Positions 12,133 through 25,729 are shown, counted from the first letter of the stretch. The stretch: DNA of 64,000 nt from Sipunculus nudus (GCA_026874595.1 CM049314.1:23575729-23639728); one strand, 5' to 3'. Made by a program: numbers and translations. Notes: a model not told the origin generated them from the sequence alone.

Positions 12133-15100
12133 AAACTTTGTTTTGCATTTGGGATAGTGGCAACCGTTTTGCTCATGTGGTGCTGCTATAAAACATATGA
12201 CATTAAACCTATTCAAACGTTCACTGTGTAGCCTTTCATCTCTCTATGTACGACTGAGTATGACTCTGTATAACTGAAAAAAAAGACATTCAAAACGGCA
12301 TTGGTGCATTATTTACAGTTTTATATTTAAATCTTTACTGTCTGTGTTTCTTTTTTAAAGCTTGGGTACTATAATACTGTAGCTTTATTGAAAACAATAG
12401 AATTGTAGTCCCTGAATAGTCCATACACTTGCAGATTGACACAGTGATAATTCACTCCTTTCAACGACTGACGTATGCACAGGTCTTATGTATTTATTAT
12501 AAGTCATATTTCAACAGTATGTTTTGTCTATATATATCTTTTTCATTAGTCATAGCACTGTTGGTGTCTTTATGGTTAATTTTTTTATGCTTTAGTCATT
12601 GCGCTTTAAGCACCTGTGAGGGACAGGTACTGCTTATATAGTTTATGTTTCATGCTTCAGTAACAAAGATTTCTGCTTCTGTAAGCGGCAAATAGAAAAT
12701 GTGAGGATAAAATAAAATACGCAACGCGAGGCCTATTTTGGCCCACTAATAGCAGGCACATGTGCATGTATCATATCCACTCTCTTTACGCTGTAAGTCA
12801 TATAGATAGGTCATTCATACAGTGTGTTTTTTTCCTTTAAATGCTGGTTGTTGAGTAAGTTGAAAAATAAGCGATTCAGCAAGTACCTTTAAATTTTTAT
12901 ATATAATCTAAAACATTAAACAACTATAGGCTACACACATACGGGCAGAACTGTAAGTATTTGCATATTCATGTCCTTTCGGGATAAGCTTAAGTCATGT
13001 TATTACCACCTGCTCATTCAATGTTTTATTATCTTTGCAAATGATTGTATTAAAAAAACATATCAGCAAAACAGCAGACGTTATGCTCTTTCCTACATAT
13101 ACTTTCGGTGAATGGTTTACACAATGTAGGTCTTATTTTTCATCATATTTGCTTCAAGGTTTTCCATCGTCTGTTGCATTAATTCCACAATATGGAAATG
13201 AAGGATGATGGAAAAATTAACAAAATTCTCTCATTCAATTTAGATTAGTTTTCGTTGTGTCTTTTACAGTTCACCTACTTCTGCCACTCTCATGGAATAA
13301 ATATAGATTGTTGGGATATGTACTGATTTATCTATTGCCCCTGTTTGGTTCCAACACGTCCATGCTTCAGTTTAAATGAGACCAAGTTCTGGTTAATCAT
13401 GGATTTCTTCTTCTCTATGTATATGTAGCGTCTTGGTCGCCTTTAAGTGAAATGAATTAATAAATGAATCGCAAATCCAAGAGAATAATACTTTTTACTG
13501 CGCTAGAGTAACTGCTTAGACTTAACCCTCCCCGTACACACACACACTTATGAGCCCCTTTCAAATGGTATGTCTCTTCATTTATAACACAAATATAGTC
13601 CGTTTCTTGTGATTGGCTGTACATAAGCTTCTGGGACCTTCTGGATCCCCGCAGGCAGTATCCGGATAAGAAGTTGGGGAGGGCAGAACGTTAAAGGAGC
13701 AAGATTACTATGTATGAAATGAGAATATTTGTAGGAATGTTTGTGGTGACGTGAATCATGCGCATACCTTTGTCATATTTTGAAGACAGAGTCATGAAGA
13801 ATTTTTGTTGTAAGGAAGTTTTCTATGTTTAACATCTACATATATAAGTACAATGATATTCACAATGCCTGTACGAAGCTGAATACACTTTTATGAGAGC
13901 TTAGGGCTGAAAACATAAAACAAAAATTACCAATAAAATCATATTAATGCAGCTGATTACAAATACGTCCTCATAATCTACTTTTAACTAAACATAAACG
14001 AACATATGGGTGACAAATTATGTGAACGTGAAAGACCAGCTTTTAATTAGCATCGCTTGGTAAAACCAGTTATCTAATGTCAATCCAAACATTATTTTAA
14101 ATTTATATAAGAATCGAACATATGAATCATATAAAGTATCGTACAGTGGTCCGTTCGATGGTATACATATGTTTCAAATGTTTATAAATTTTCTTGAGAT
14201 ATTTTAACATTTAATTTAATTTGTTTGTTTTTTAAAGTTAACGTTTTAATTTGACGCAACCATACACATTTTGCGGGATACATGACATGACACGTTTATA
14301 ACCCAAAATTGTGTTTTTATATTCATCTACCTTGTCTTTATATACATTAAAACTGAAATTTAAGCTTCATTCAATACACAATCCTACTCATATCTTTAAA
14401 AAGAAAGACACATAGTAGAGATAAAAACACTTTTGAGATATTGTCATGCAGATATATGTTATTCCACTAAAGAATGACTTACTGTTTTTCTTACCTAAAA
14501 TAATTTCGAAAAAGAAATGGTTGGAGAGGTCGAACGGATTATACTTATTAATTTGACATATAGACAATTTAAAATACGTAAATCAAACCATCAACATAAT
14601 AGTTTACCAAGGATTGAGTAGAACTCTAAACAATGACAGGAACTTACATTGGTAAAGGATGAGAACATGTCGTTTAATTAGGATAAAATACACGTAAATT
14701 GTACTACCCCTGTCAGTGTAAGGGAGATAATAGAAAACATTGGGTATACGTGAATGGAGGATAATAGAAAATATTGAGATCATCATGAATTTAAAATCTG
14801 TGTTATGTTCCTTCAAGACAGTGGAAATATGGACGCTAGGTTTACGAACACAAACCGGAATGTAGATAATATGGTGCATAAAATTACTTGGGTGTTTCTA
14901 TATATATCCAAAATCTGGCTATGACTTGCCAGTATGCCTAAACATTAGTATCATGTCCGGTATGTTTCCATTTATCATTTTAGGTAGCAGGACTGGTCTC
15001 CCCGCATGACCTGACTTTGTTTCGGTTTTACCTTTGCAATGAACAATCTATAAAGCCTTAGTACCCCTTAGAGAATACATTTTCTGAAAGCTACGAAGAT

Positions 15101-15630
15101 CTTTAACATTTTTGTAAATATGAACATTGTTTTTGAGGATTGTGTCTTAATTTATAAGCGTTTTATTTTAATTTAAACATTTAACAAAAAGAGTTTATTC
15201 CAGCACATCTTAAGCAGATACAGAAAATATTTTTATATTAATCGAAAATTTAGATAAAAAGCCCCGGATAATTTATTGTGAGTTAAGTTAAAAATAAATT
15301 GGATTTTACAGTGTATTTAATTTTTACATTTTCCTAAATAAAATTCTTCCGAGTTTAGGCGTAAATCTAAAAAAAGACGCTTCTTAGTTGACATAACTAC
15401 ATTTGTCAAAGATGGTTTATTTCGGACAAGTTATCACCGCGAAATAACGCTCAAAAGGTAAGGTATTCAGGTGATATAAAGTATGGAGAAAATTGCCAAA
15501 AACTACATTCGTTGAGATCATTCGATCTACAGACGACACTAAGCACATGTTAACAGTCACATGAATTTAGACAAGGCGGTAGTTTCTATCAAACCATACC
15601 ATAATATCATGGCTTTGTTGATAATCTTGA

Positions 15631-16242
15631 TTTAAAATGACTTAAAACGATGAAAGTATGTCATGTCGCAAAAGCGAACTGTCAAACACCACGTGCCCTG
15701 GATGTAATAGGCGGAGCTTGGCCGTATGTCAAGGTAGGCTTGAGTACCCGAAAGCCGGACCCGCTCGTGAATAGGTGGGCAATGCTAGCTGCGCCTGGCG
15801 TTATTGAAAACCATGTATTTGCACAGGAGCTACAGTTAAGGGATATATGGACATTCAAGGAGAACGATGTCGCGAGGATTGATTTACTTATCACAGCTTA
15901 CACCTTTTTTTGGGAGCTGAACATAAATTAGCTTTCAACGATCATGCAATAATATCTTTGCCAAGTGGACTATCTTGCTTTAAAATGACTTAAAACGATG
16001 AAAGTTTGTCATGTCACAAAAGCAAGCTGTCAAACGCCACGTGCCCTGGATGTAATAGGCGGAGCTTGGCCGAGTGTCAAGGTAGGCATAGGTACCCAAA
16101 AGCTGGGACCCGCTTGTTAACAGGTGGGCAATGCTAGCTGAGCCAGGCCTTATTGGAAACCGTGTGTTTGCACAGGAGCTAGGGTTAAGGGATATGTGGA
16201 CATTCAAGGAGAACGATGTCGGGAGGATTGATTTACTTATCA
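15631..16242. repeat. Two-copy direct repeat, period 348 bp
   Basis: Copies at about 15,631-15,893 and 15,979-16,242 are closely similar. Both contain 'cacgtgccctggatgtaata', 'ggtgggcaatgctagctg' and 'gacattcaaggagaacgatg'. The pair lies in a segment of about 2 kb (roughly 14,990-16,990) absent from unit B. The segment is GC-richer than its flanks. Short open frames in it are not conserved between the copies. It may be an inserted, unclassified element. Confidence 0.8.
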
Positions 16243-17233
16243 AACATTCAAAAAATAACAGCGTCCGAGAAAGTCTGGACATTCACCAGGTTCGGTTCGC
16301 TTAGACTTTAGTTCATTCAACATTCAAAATTTACCAAGGGGCATTCGACAGTTGCTCCGCCGGCCCAAGGTAATTTCGATTGTTTTGTACGTAATATTTA
16401 GTTCTTCCGATGTTAACAGTTTGAATATCAAGACTTTATGGCCAGGATGTCAAGTAGCTTATTTGGAAATAATTTTGCGTTAGGCTGATCTTTCGATAGG
16501 CCAGGGATATAGCAGAAATAACTTGATGCCATATACAGTTTGTGTTTCCATATTTGCGTCAAAAGAGAGAGGCAAACTATACTATTTGCTATATATGACA
16601 CTAACAGATCATTCACAAGTACATATGCGTTTCACACTATTTAGCTTGACTTGGGGTTGCTTCACTAAACTTATCAGTTATATGCTCAGCCAATTACAGT
16701 GGGCTTTCATGCTTCGACCATCAACTCTGACCGCCCTCGTGCGCGGAATCGACCCATGCATTAATTAACCACTTGCACCTTGCGAATAGCCGACTGACCT
16801 AGGTGAGAGCTGGGGGTACAGTGATTCACAGACTTCTGGCAGGGCTGAAGTTAGTTTAAAATCACCCTGTCAAAACATCGTAGTGTCTACTGAATAAAAA
16901 ATCACCTTAATATACCTTTTATTAAAAAACTTTAATTTTTAGGAGTTTAACCAGTTCTGCTACATAAAGATAATCACTTTTATTTTTTTTAATATATTAA
17001 AATATGAAACACAAAATGAAATTCATCAATATGAAGCAAAGTACTTTATTTGAAATTTGGGTGCTTCAGCATATATTTCACAGAAGGCACCACTGAAACG
17101 ATCAAAACATGGAAAGTAGTTCCATTTCCAGTCATATTGCTGGTGAAGCTGCTGGCAAGGCTCTCGCAACAGTCGGTTATCTTGTTGAAAGGAAGCCTAA
17201 GTTGTGTACATAAACTTCCGACGAAGTCAGATG

Positions 17234-17537
17234 GCCCAGTATCCCACATTTTCTGGTAGTGAGATGAAATGTTAGATGGGGGTTATAATGGTTCAGGATT
17301 TTATTTCGTCATAACAATTAAGGTAAAGTTTGATTTTATTGCGATGCCATATTTGGTACGTCCCCGAAACTGCAAAAATCTATGAGCCCAGTATCCCACA
17401 TTTTCGTAGAGAGATGAAAATGTTAGATGGGGGTTATAATGGTTCAGGATTTTATTTCGTCATAATAATTTAGGTAAAGTATGATTTTATTGCGATGCCA
17501 TATTGGGTACGTCCCCGAAACTGCAAAAATCTATGAG
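17234..17537. repeat. 152 bp tandem duplication, unit A only
   Basis: Two adjacent 152-base copies (17,234-17,385 and 17,386-17,537) both start at 'gcccagtatcccacatttt' and end at 'aaatctatgag'. They differ by only a handful of changes. Unit B has a single, more diverged copy at about 45,055-45,190. The duplication therefore arose in A after the units separated. Confidence 0.9.
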
Positions 17538-19382
17538 CTTTCTTCTCAATTCTATTTTTTTCATTTTTCCCACACTATATCTCGATAGTTAGTCAGTGGA
17601 ATAGTCAAAGAATACAAATTTACCTTTGATATTTACGTTTTACCTTGATTTAATTTTCATTGTCCAAAATAATAATACTGTCTCTCATTTACGGGCGATG
17701 GGTGATGCTACCAGTGATCATTCGTCAAGCCTTAATATTACGACGGAATGATGAAAAAGATCTGAGTCTTGGTCCCTGAACCGTTATCTTACTATTGGAA
17801 GAAGCATGTTCAATATGTTCAATAGCAAAACTCTTTGTTTGAAAAAAAATGCACTGAAACTATTGTTCCGGTCCAGAGGCACTGCAATGTGGTGTTGGTT
17901 TTTTTTTCGTTATTATGCATATTAACGAGCTTCCTTTGTTCTTAGAGGAATTCTGGCCCAAATTGCTTTTATTTATTACTGTTACAGTGCTAGGCCAGGG
18001 TTTAATATAAATATAATTTATGTATCAAATTTCCCTGCTCTTTAAGAAATTTGGTCGGTACAAATAAAAAATTAATATTTTATAATTGCACATTAACTTG
18101 CGGAGTTAAATATAGCCTAGTCTTAATAAATAGCCTCAGAAGGTGGAGTAGCAACAGGTCGGCACTTTGCCTGGTCCCTGATCTTTGGGCTCTGATTCAA
18201 TATCTTATCCAGGTGTTCAGCCTCATCCGCTGTCTCTATGTTGACAAATTAACCCCCCTCCCCTAGCTATATGGTTTGACAGATTCGCTTGGCTGTACAC
18301 CACGCTTTCTTTACCTGGACAATTTTTAAAAGGGGGCTGGGAAACCTGGTTCCGTTAGTAACTTTTCTCCTCGATAAATGTAGGAAAATCTCAAATTGTA
18401 ATTACACATATTATCTTTTGTCTTATTTATGCTTCGGCCATAGCGTCATATGGTTCATTTATGCTCAAGTCACGTGGACCATTTTAGGCTAAAATAAAAT
18501 CAGGTTATCGGAGGCCTGCTTCAAATCCTCGGAATCCGAATAATGCGGATAAATATACATGCACCATGTAGGATATAGGTTCCATTAAAGTCACATCAAC
18601 TGATATTTCATATCAATGCTTTCTTTTTTCCAAAAACTTTTATATCTAAAGTATTTGCCAATTTTATCAGAAACATCAAATTCCGTAGGCCGCACAGGGT
18701 CTAGTTGAACTTTAGGTAATTACACGGTCGCGTCCCTGGGGTTGGTAAAGTGCGTTAAAGAAGTATCACTATTTGAAACCCCCATATATAAGATCAATCC
18801 TATAGGGGTTTATATTCATAATATATCACATAATATATGCATTATTTTAAACTTGCCGCTGTGATCTTTTTGACAGAATACATATTTTTTTAACTGTTCA
18901 TTATTTTTTACTGATTATGTAACATTAAAAAAAATTAAAGGTACCCTATTAAAAGCCCAATATAACATAATCCACAGTAACATAAATTTTAAGTTTTTAT
19001 TCTACAATATATTGCTTTCAAATTTTTTATTTCAGTTTTAAGATAGATAGAATCATGATAGAGAAAAAAACACATTAGATATTGTCATGTAGTTTATTAT
19101 TAATTGATTGAAAGGCGGATTTTACAAGAAACTTAATAATTTGGACCTAATGATATCCATGACGAAGCCTGTAACAGCAGAGTGTAGACCGGGCTAGTAA
19201 ACCGGGCTAGTAAAACTTTGAAGACACTTTCGAGAGTTCTCTCGACCCCTTGTTCATCAATATACCCACATGTGCTTACTTAATGACCTCATCTCTTTAA
19301 CATTTATGCAGCACTTTACCCTGTTCCAAAGAACACTCACTTTGGGCTCACTTTGTTATCTTTGTGCGTGTACGAAGTCAGA

Positions 19383-19825
19383 ATGAATTATGTATCATGA
19401 ATTATGTTTCATAGATTTAGGGTAACAAGGAATATTTGTTTGTTTGTATCCGATGATACGTATGAAACTTATAAAGAGGTGGCCTCTGGACAATGTCTTA
19501 AACCCCGCAGGCTCAAACCGGTAGAGAATAAGGGTTTTAAGCTCCTGGAGAAATGGGTTTTGAAAAAGTTCTAAATAAAGTAAAGGAAATAATATTATAA
19601 TTGTATTATTGTATTTAAACACAGAGAAAAACTGCCCTATAGCTGCAGTGCTGTCATTTGATGGACGAACCTAGAACTAATTCAGGCTCCTATTTCTCTT
19701 CTTATGAAGCCAAGTAATTAAAAGTACTCCTGGAGATATTTTTTACCGATTGGAAATCTAAATCTCATCTTATTATTCTTAGTGTCCGTAACATTAAAAT
19801 GAGAAAGTATTACTCAGGCTCAAAA
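19383..19825 (+). repeat. Copy 1 of the block found upstream of unit B
   Basis: This segment matches 33,580-34,052. A short frame reading CLKPRRLKPVENKGFKLLE ends in a stop at about 19,575, the same place as in the second copy. In both copies the TAA runs into AATAAA. In the second copy the block passes straight into the start of FMO unit B. Here it passes into unrelated sequence. Confidence 0.75.
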
Positions 19826-19829
19826 GCAT

Positions 19830-22800
19830 GATCCAGTCCTCAAGAAATACATGGTAGGCTATCTGTTAAAGAGCAAATATTCCATACCTATTATATATCT
19901 CTCGGTTAACAACACAATGTAGATATTAAGGCTTCACATTTCAATTATTGATAACCCGAGTTTAAGTTCTGTTGTTTGTAATATTGTTAAAACTTTTTTT
20001 TCAAAGATGTAAAGATAGTCGGAGCAGTGTTTACCTATCCAAAATCAGCCTGGCACTAAGCTTATTGTTTCCCTTTAAAAGCTGGGCGACGCTCGTATCA
20101 CTTGGTCTTCTGAATTGGGGAACAAATCAATGTAAATAGCACTTGTTTGAAAATCTCAGGTTTAAATTGATCTTGTAGTTTATAATATAGTATATAAGAG
20201 ATCATAATCTGAATAAATACTCTAGTTGTGCAAAAGATCCAATCAGCTTAAAAAATTACAAGGCTTTCATTAGTAACCATCTTTCATCCTCATCTATCAG
20301 TGCCAAACAAACACGATACTGTGACCCATTATACTGGCTTTACATTTCCTCCAGTCTGGATAAGATGAAAAATAGAATATTTATGTAGGAAAAAACACAG
20401 ATAAGTCAAGGTAGAGTTCCCTCTGAGAAATCAGTCCACAGAACAGAAATATCGAAATTTTTTTACGTCAGAGGTACGCATGAAATAACACTAAAGAATC
20501 ATTGGAACTCATAAGCAAAACTGATAATCCGTCTCTATGGTAACGAGTCATTTCCTGTATGGCGTACAAGTTGGCTGTCATCCGGTAACCCATGCAAGCA
20601 TTGCTTGTATTCCTGTTGCCAGAAATTCAACAAACATGCAGAGCATCTTGATGTAAAACGGAATTTGTCTCACACGGAATTTGCTCTGGTTTATGTCAAA
20701 TGACAGAGTATTTAGGCCATTAGACGTTGTCAAAATGACGAACCGATTTAAATAGTCATATAGAGACTTATGGTGTGGTCCTCGTTGAAGGATGGTAGAT
20801 TGGAGAAATAGGGAAGATGGAGGGATTAGCGTCCTGTTGCCACTCAGAAGAATGTCCTGAAACTTCATAGATATAACAAAAATGAACATTCCAAGAATAC
20901 AAACCACCGCCATGTGGTCATTCACAGAATTTGGCCCATATCCCAAGGTTCATTTGTGTATGATCCGGATCATGTGCCACATCCACTGCAAAAAATAATC
21001 GACTTTTTTATTGGCAAATTCTCGAATTACCCATGAAATTGTATAAAATTCTGTTCATGATTTAGAAACGTTTAATTGAGTTTCAACCATACGAACGGAA
21101 ATAAAAGATTATCCTTCTGAAAAAAAGCAATAAGTAGGGAAAAAAACATTTTGATTAGACCCAATTATCATCATAGTGAAATGCGTTGAGGGCCAATCAT
21201 ACGCAATAACCCACACGGGATAAAGAACCATGAAGGCCATATGCAGGCCACTAGCTTAGGATAAAACGTCCCAAAAGATTCCAAATATTCATTTACATAG
21301 TTTCCTGATATGACTCTGAATATCTGGTTCGACAAATATTGCCACGACTTCGCATTATGAGAGGATTATATATATACAAGCGGAGATAAACAAGCTTTAT
21401 GGATACAATAATTCAACATCAGAAGCTGCAAAGAGCAACAGTTTATGTTTGATATGTATTCTAGAAAGAATTTCAATATAAATTTTTAAAAGAATTAGTC
21501 TGTTTTATTTCTTCCGAATTAACTTTGTCAGTCAGACAGATTCGTTAAAATGGCTCATCAAATTTAGTCTCATGTTTTGCAATTTTTTTTTTTTTTACAA
21601 AGAGGCTTAAGACTCGAGTATGTGACGGACGAATGTCCAAAGCAATCCGGCATCAGCACGTCCTCACTGAGGATGTATTTTTTTTCAAGTTATTATTTTA
21701 TTTAGTTTGATGTCAAGTGTGTGACCAGGTGTATTATTGTTTCTTTTATTAATTAAAGAATTAAAAAAAAATATTTCCTAGCAACCTAGTGAGGCTTGGA
21801 ATATAAGGCTTTGCGGAGAGGCCTAGGCCAATATTTGTTCCTTACGACAAAGGGGAAACGTAATTCAAATATTAAGTGTCTATCGAAACCAGTATACTAC
21901 TGATCGTAGGCACAGTTAAATTTTGTATAATTATAGTACAATAATTTTTCAAAATTTGGTCTTTTCTTGTGGTCTGTAAAAAAAGACAGCTGATAATATA
22001 TAAGAATTTGGGCAGCCCTATTCATAAATCTTATCAGCCCTTTCTTTTTTGCTGATAACACCTCCATGGACGTCCTGTGAGAGAGCTAGAATAGGGTGAC
22101 CAGCACTCTGTATGGTCCAATCTACTACAAAAAGTATGCCTGATATCAAGACATGGAATAGGTAACTCCCCCGACATGGATAACAGCATTACAGAGCACA
22201 CTGGTTGGCGTTTCATTGATAATGTTGAATGATGTATGAGAAAAAAATCGATACAAGTGAACACTTAAAAATATATAGGATTTATATTTTTTATAAATCA
22301 AGAAGACTAGAACACTGATAAGGACATTCATTATTAAAACATGCATGAATATGCATTTTCAATATTCAAATGCAAATGTAAATACAGAGTTAAAGCTATA
22401 CATTTAAATTTAAATGGAAATGCAGAGTTACTGGTAGCACTGGATTATCAAATACAAATGTGACATTTTCAAATGCAAAAGTATTTAGATTTGAACAAAA
22501 CCTATGAGTGGGCATGTTTCGTTTTTTTTTCCCGTGATAAGCATGACATCATTACCAGACGTCAAAACATTCATGATGCAGCCGTAAAAGGATAATGGCA
22601 TGGCCTGGATTAATAAGGTAATTTTTCCCTAATTTTTATCTAGGCTGTAATAAACTAGCATTTTATTTCTCGGGATACGTTTTTATACTGAATCCAATTA
22701 GAAATATAATAAACCGTTACAGTAACCTTCAAATTCATAGGGAGTATCTGACGTTTACTTAATTTATCAGGGCTGGATTATCAAATGCAAATGTGACATT

Positions 22801-24799
22801 TTCAAATATAAAGCATTTAGTTTTGAACAAAACCTATGAATAGGCATGTTTCGGTTTTTTGCGTAATAACCATGGTATCATTACCAGATGTCAAAACATT
22901 TGTGATGCAGCCGCAGGGGAGGCATTATCTGGATTCATAAGGTATTTTTCCCCAATTTTTACCTAGGCTGTAAAAACTAGCATTTTATTTCTCGGGATAC
23001 GTTTTTATACTAAATGCAATTATAAAATAAAATAAATCGTTACAATTCACCTTTAAATTCATAGGTAGTATATGACGTTTACTTAAAATTTAGGGCTGGG
23101 CGGATGGTCGGATTTTAACCAACCCATGCCCCTAGTAACACCACATGCATCACACTCATTGTTTTAATTTCATCATCAATCAGCGTCTGTGAAAAACGAC
23201 AGACTACACCATTAATAGTTGGTTTTCCTTTCAGTTAAAGGGTATGCATTATAATGTTTTAAATTATTTTAATAGTTCATATGACTGAATGATTCAAATT
23301 AATTTGATTCAATTAATGTGGATTACTTCTGAATGTGGGAAAATGGGTATGCAATATTCGAGTGCTTTTAGAAAAACTTTATTTTGGTCATCGAATTTAA
23401 GATCGGCATGAATGAATACCAATGTTCACAACAGATAAATGTGGCAGAATCTACATTCATCATCCACCTCCTCTGTCGCCAACATTAACGGGAATAAACA
23501 AAGTTTAAGCTGACAAAACAAAGATCATGTGCAGAACCACTTTACTCTTTTTGTATTGTATGACTCCTTGACACATACACAAAGTGAGACAAAGACAAAT
23601 AACACATGTTACTCCCTCCGGTACAAGCGTACAGTATCATGTGTTCCACACATCGGAGGATGAGGTGTTTTTATAACCTTGATCTGGTTTCCGATATACT
23701 GTGAACAAGGGAAGTTAAACTGTTATAACGCTTGAGGTATACTGTGGGTGCAGATAATAAGTCACACTTTTGTTCACCACGTCACAGACCCACTTTATAA
23801 ATTGGTTATAAACACATTTTGCGAGACACAGTATATACACAGATGGAGCAACTTGTCTAGTTTGCATGAATAAGGGGTAAGTTTAGAATGCTTAAAACTG
23901 GTGAATTTTCTTCTGCCTGCAGATGCAAATTGAAATTAACATTACACATACTGACTGCTTGCAAGAGCTTTAGTTAAAATAATATTAGACGACTGATCTC
24001 TTGCTCATGAAAAGTTCGGTAAAGGACAACGATTGCAGGTTGTGTGACTGATTATTTTGTAAACACTATCGTTTGGATGTGATGTGGTAAATATAGTTTC
24101 ACTGTGAATTGGTATTTGGATTAATTAACCGGTGAATTCTATATTACTTCATGTATTTCTTCTTTTACTGCTGTAGTACTTTTTGTTTATCCGTTCGTGT
24201 CCACATGGAGAGCAAGAATTCCAAGGTCTTGCTGTGCTATTTTGTCATCTCGGGGCCTTTGTTACTTGGGTTCCTGTGATTGCTTAGAGCTCAGCTAACG
24301 TCACACGCAGATATGTGATGTCTCATGCGAGTAGTTGTTCAGCCGGGTTGGTGAGTGTGGTAATCCGGATGTTGGAGGCCGTTCACCTGATAAAAACTGA
24401 CTTTAATGCGCGATAGAATTGTTACCAGTTACCGATGCATAAAAAAAACCAAATAGTATTTCGTCAGATGCACCTCTATCCACAAGTTAACCTATTATGA
24501 CTTTACAACAAGAAGTTCTACATTTAACCGGCGACACCCGGCACAAAATAAAAAACAAGGGCCTAGCACGTGTTCGGCGATACAACATTAGCTAGAAACC
24601 AGTAAATCGGCATCTGAATATCTGACCCTGGCCCGATTAAATCCCTTGAATGGACAGTTTCATTTTTCGAAATTAACTTACCTACATCTGGAGCTAAAAT
24701 TAGGCTAGTTATTTGATACCTTTCACATTTTTAAGTTTGTATATCATATAAATCTATATAACAAAATAGTACATATTGCCTGTAATACAACGCAACAGA
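19830..24799. other. Spacer without a recognised gene
   Basis: The longest open frame (20,946 down to 20,578, - strand, 122 codons) has two hydrophobic stretches but no family motif. An acceptor-like 'ttttttgcag' upstream of it is out of frame. A GC-richer patch at 24,180-24,440 holds a short + strand frame starting MESKNSKVLLCYFVISG that stops after 24 residues. I make no gene call here. Confidence 0.45.
22441..23095. repeat. Two-copy tandem repeat, period about 333 bp
   Basis: Copy 1 is 22,441-22,773 and copy 2 is 22,774-23,095. Both contain 'tggattatcaaat', 'tttgaacaaaacctatga', 'cattaccag' and 'tttatttctcgggatacg'. They differ by scattered substitutions and small gaps. No coding frame is conserved. 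The unit may be an old satellite or a duplicated element fragment. Confidence 0.9.
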
Positions 24800-24813
24800 T
24801 AAGGCATATATTA
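24800..24813. repeat. Target-site duplication, left copy
   Basis: The 14-base TAAGGCATATATTA is identical to 31,877-31,890 and immediately adjoins the poly(A) end of the LINE. It marks target-primed insertion. Confidence 0.95.
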
Positions 24814-25228
24814 TTTTTTTTATTGAATACATCACATGAAACAACATATGGACAGTACAAATAATGAACATGTAAAACAATATATACACATACTAATACA
24901 CTGCACAAAAACATACAATAACAATGCACAGAGATAATTTCAGTATGGGGATACTTATACAGTTCAGAGACAATTTTATGTAGAGGATTGATTATGGCCT
25001 ATGATAGTTTGTTTACCAGGTAATTTTAGCTTATATTCTTATATACTTCTATTCTTCAGGGAGTATGAATCAAATATTTGACACTATAATGACAAATGCA
25101 TACTTAAGAACACAAAAAAAATCATTAGTCTTTGCATATTCAGCAACAACAATATCTGTATCTAGAAACACAAAACTTATATTTGATATATATATCTCAA
25201 TGTCACATTGTATCAACAATTATATATT
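24814..25228 (-). other. LINE 3' UTR and A tail
   Basis: The - strand sequence after the ORF2 stop is AT-rich. It ends in AATAAA (24,819-24,824) running straight into eight A residues at the target-site duplication. The signal and the tail overlap, as is usual for short-tailed L1-type copies. Confidence 0.8.
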
Positions 25229-25729
25229 TTAAGACACAAGTGAGCTCCACTTCTTATAATGTACAGATAAAGTTCCATTTCTGTGGGCAATGTTTCTTTC
25301 AATGGTGTATATCTGTTCCATATATAGTTTATAATTGATAAACGTTGGCATAATATTTTTGCATTTACACACATATATATATATATATATATATCTTTTA
25401 GCTAGTAATATAAGTATATCTAACAGAGAATCATTTGTGTTGTTGAAGATAATAGTTGTTTTGCTAAAGCAATTTTCTGTAAGAAGTATCTTTTGGCTAA
25501 TCAGCCAGTTTTTCATTTGAGTAAAAATGTTTTGTGTTTCGTTACAGCTATAAAATAGATGCATAATAGTTTCTTTCTCTTTTTTACAAAGTGAACAAAA
25601 TTCACTGATTGCTTTCTCTATAGTAAATAACAGAGGGTTTAGAGCTATGGTTCTATGAATTAGTTTAAACTGAAATATTCTTAATATTTCTGATATTGTT
25701 ATGCTTTTTATATTGTTGAAAGGCTTCAT
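25229..25729 (-). pseudogene. LINE ORF2 C-terminal segment with zinc knuckle
   Basis: A - strand frame of 166 codons encodes the end of ORF2. The segment FCSLCKKEKETIMHLFYSC gives a C-x2-C-x8-H-x4-C pattern, like the Cys/His motif near the C terminus of L1-clade ORF2. A (TA)n tract inside the frame (about 25,372-25,394) encodes a run of alternating Tyr and Ile. This probably reflects microsatellite growth in a dead element. The frame is displaced from the segment upstream. Confidence 0.85.

Larger units (their letters stand above)
5880..18390 (+). repeat. Segmental duplication unit A (FMO-containing)
   Basis: From about 5,880 the sequence aligns by eye with the segment starting at about 34,055. 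Similarity continues through promoter, all seven FMO exons, introns and the 3' flank to about 18,390 (about 45,905 in unit B). Exons are much more alike than introns, and introns differ by small insertions or deletions. Extra material in A includes about 2 kb at roughly 14,990-16,990 and a 152 bp tandem copy at 17.3 kb. Breakpoints are estimates read by eye. Confidence 0.85.
12133..19380. other. 3' flank of FMO copy A, no recognised gene
   Basis: Down to about 18.39 kb this is the 3' part of duplicated unit A and matches unit B in patches. An AATAAA at 13,296-13,301 is conserved at 42,921 in B, but it lies over 1 kb past the stop. It is therefore only a weak polyadenylation candidate. Open frames here are short and not preserved between units. 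Confidence 0.5.

Noticed and set aside
20578-20946. 122-codon - strand ORF with hydrophobic stretches
   Set aside because: No motif, and the nearby acceptor is out of frame. AT-rich sequence readily gives such hydrophobic frames by chance. It may deserve a database search, but I cannot support a gene.
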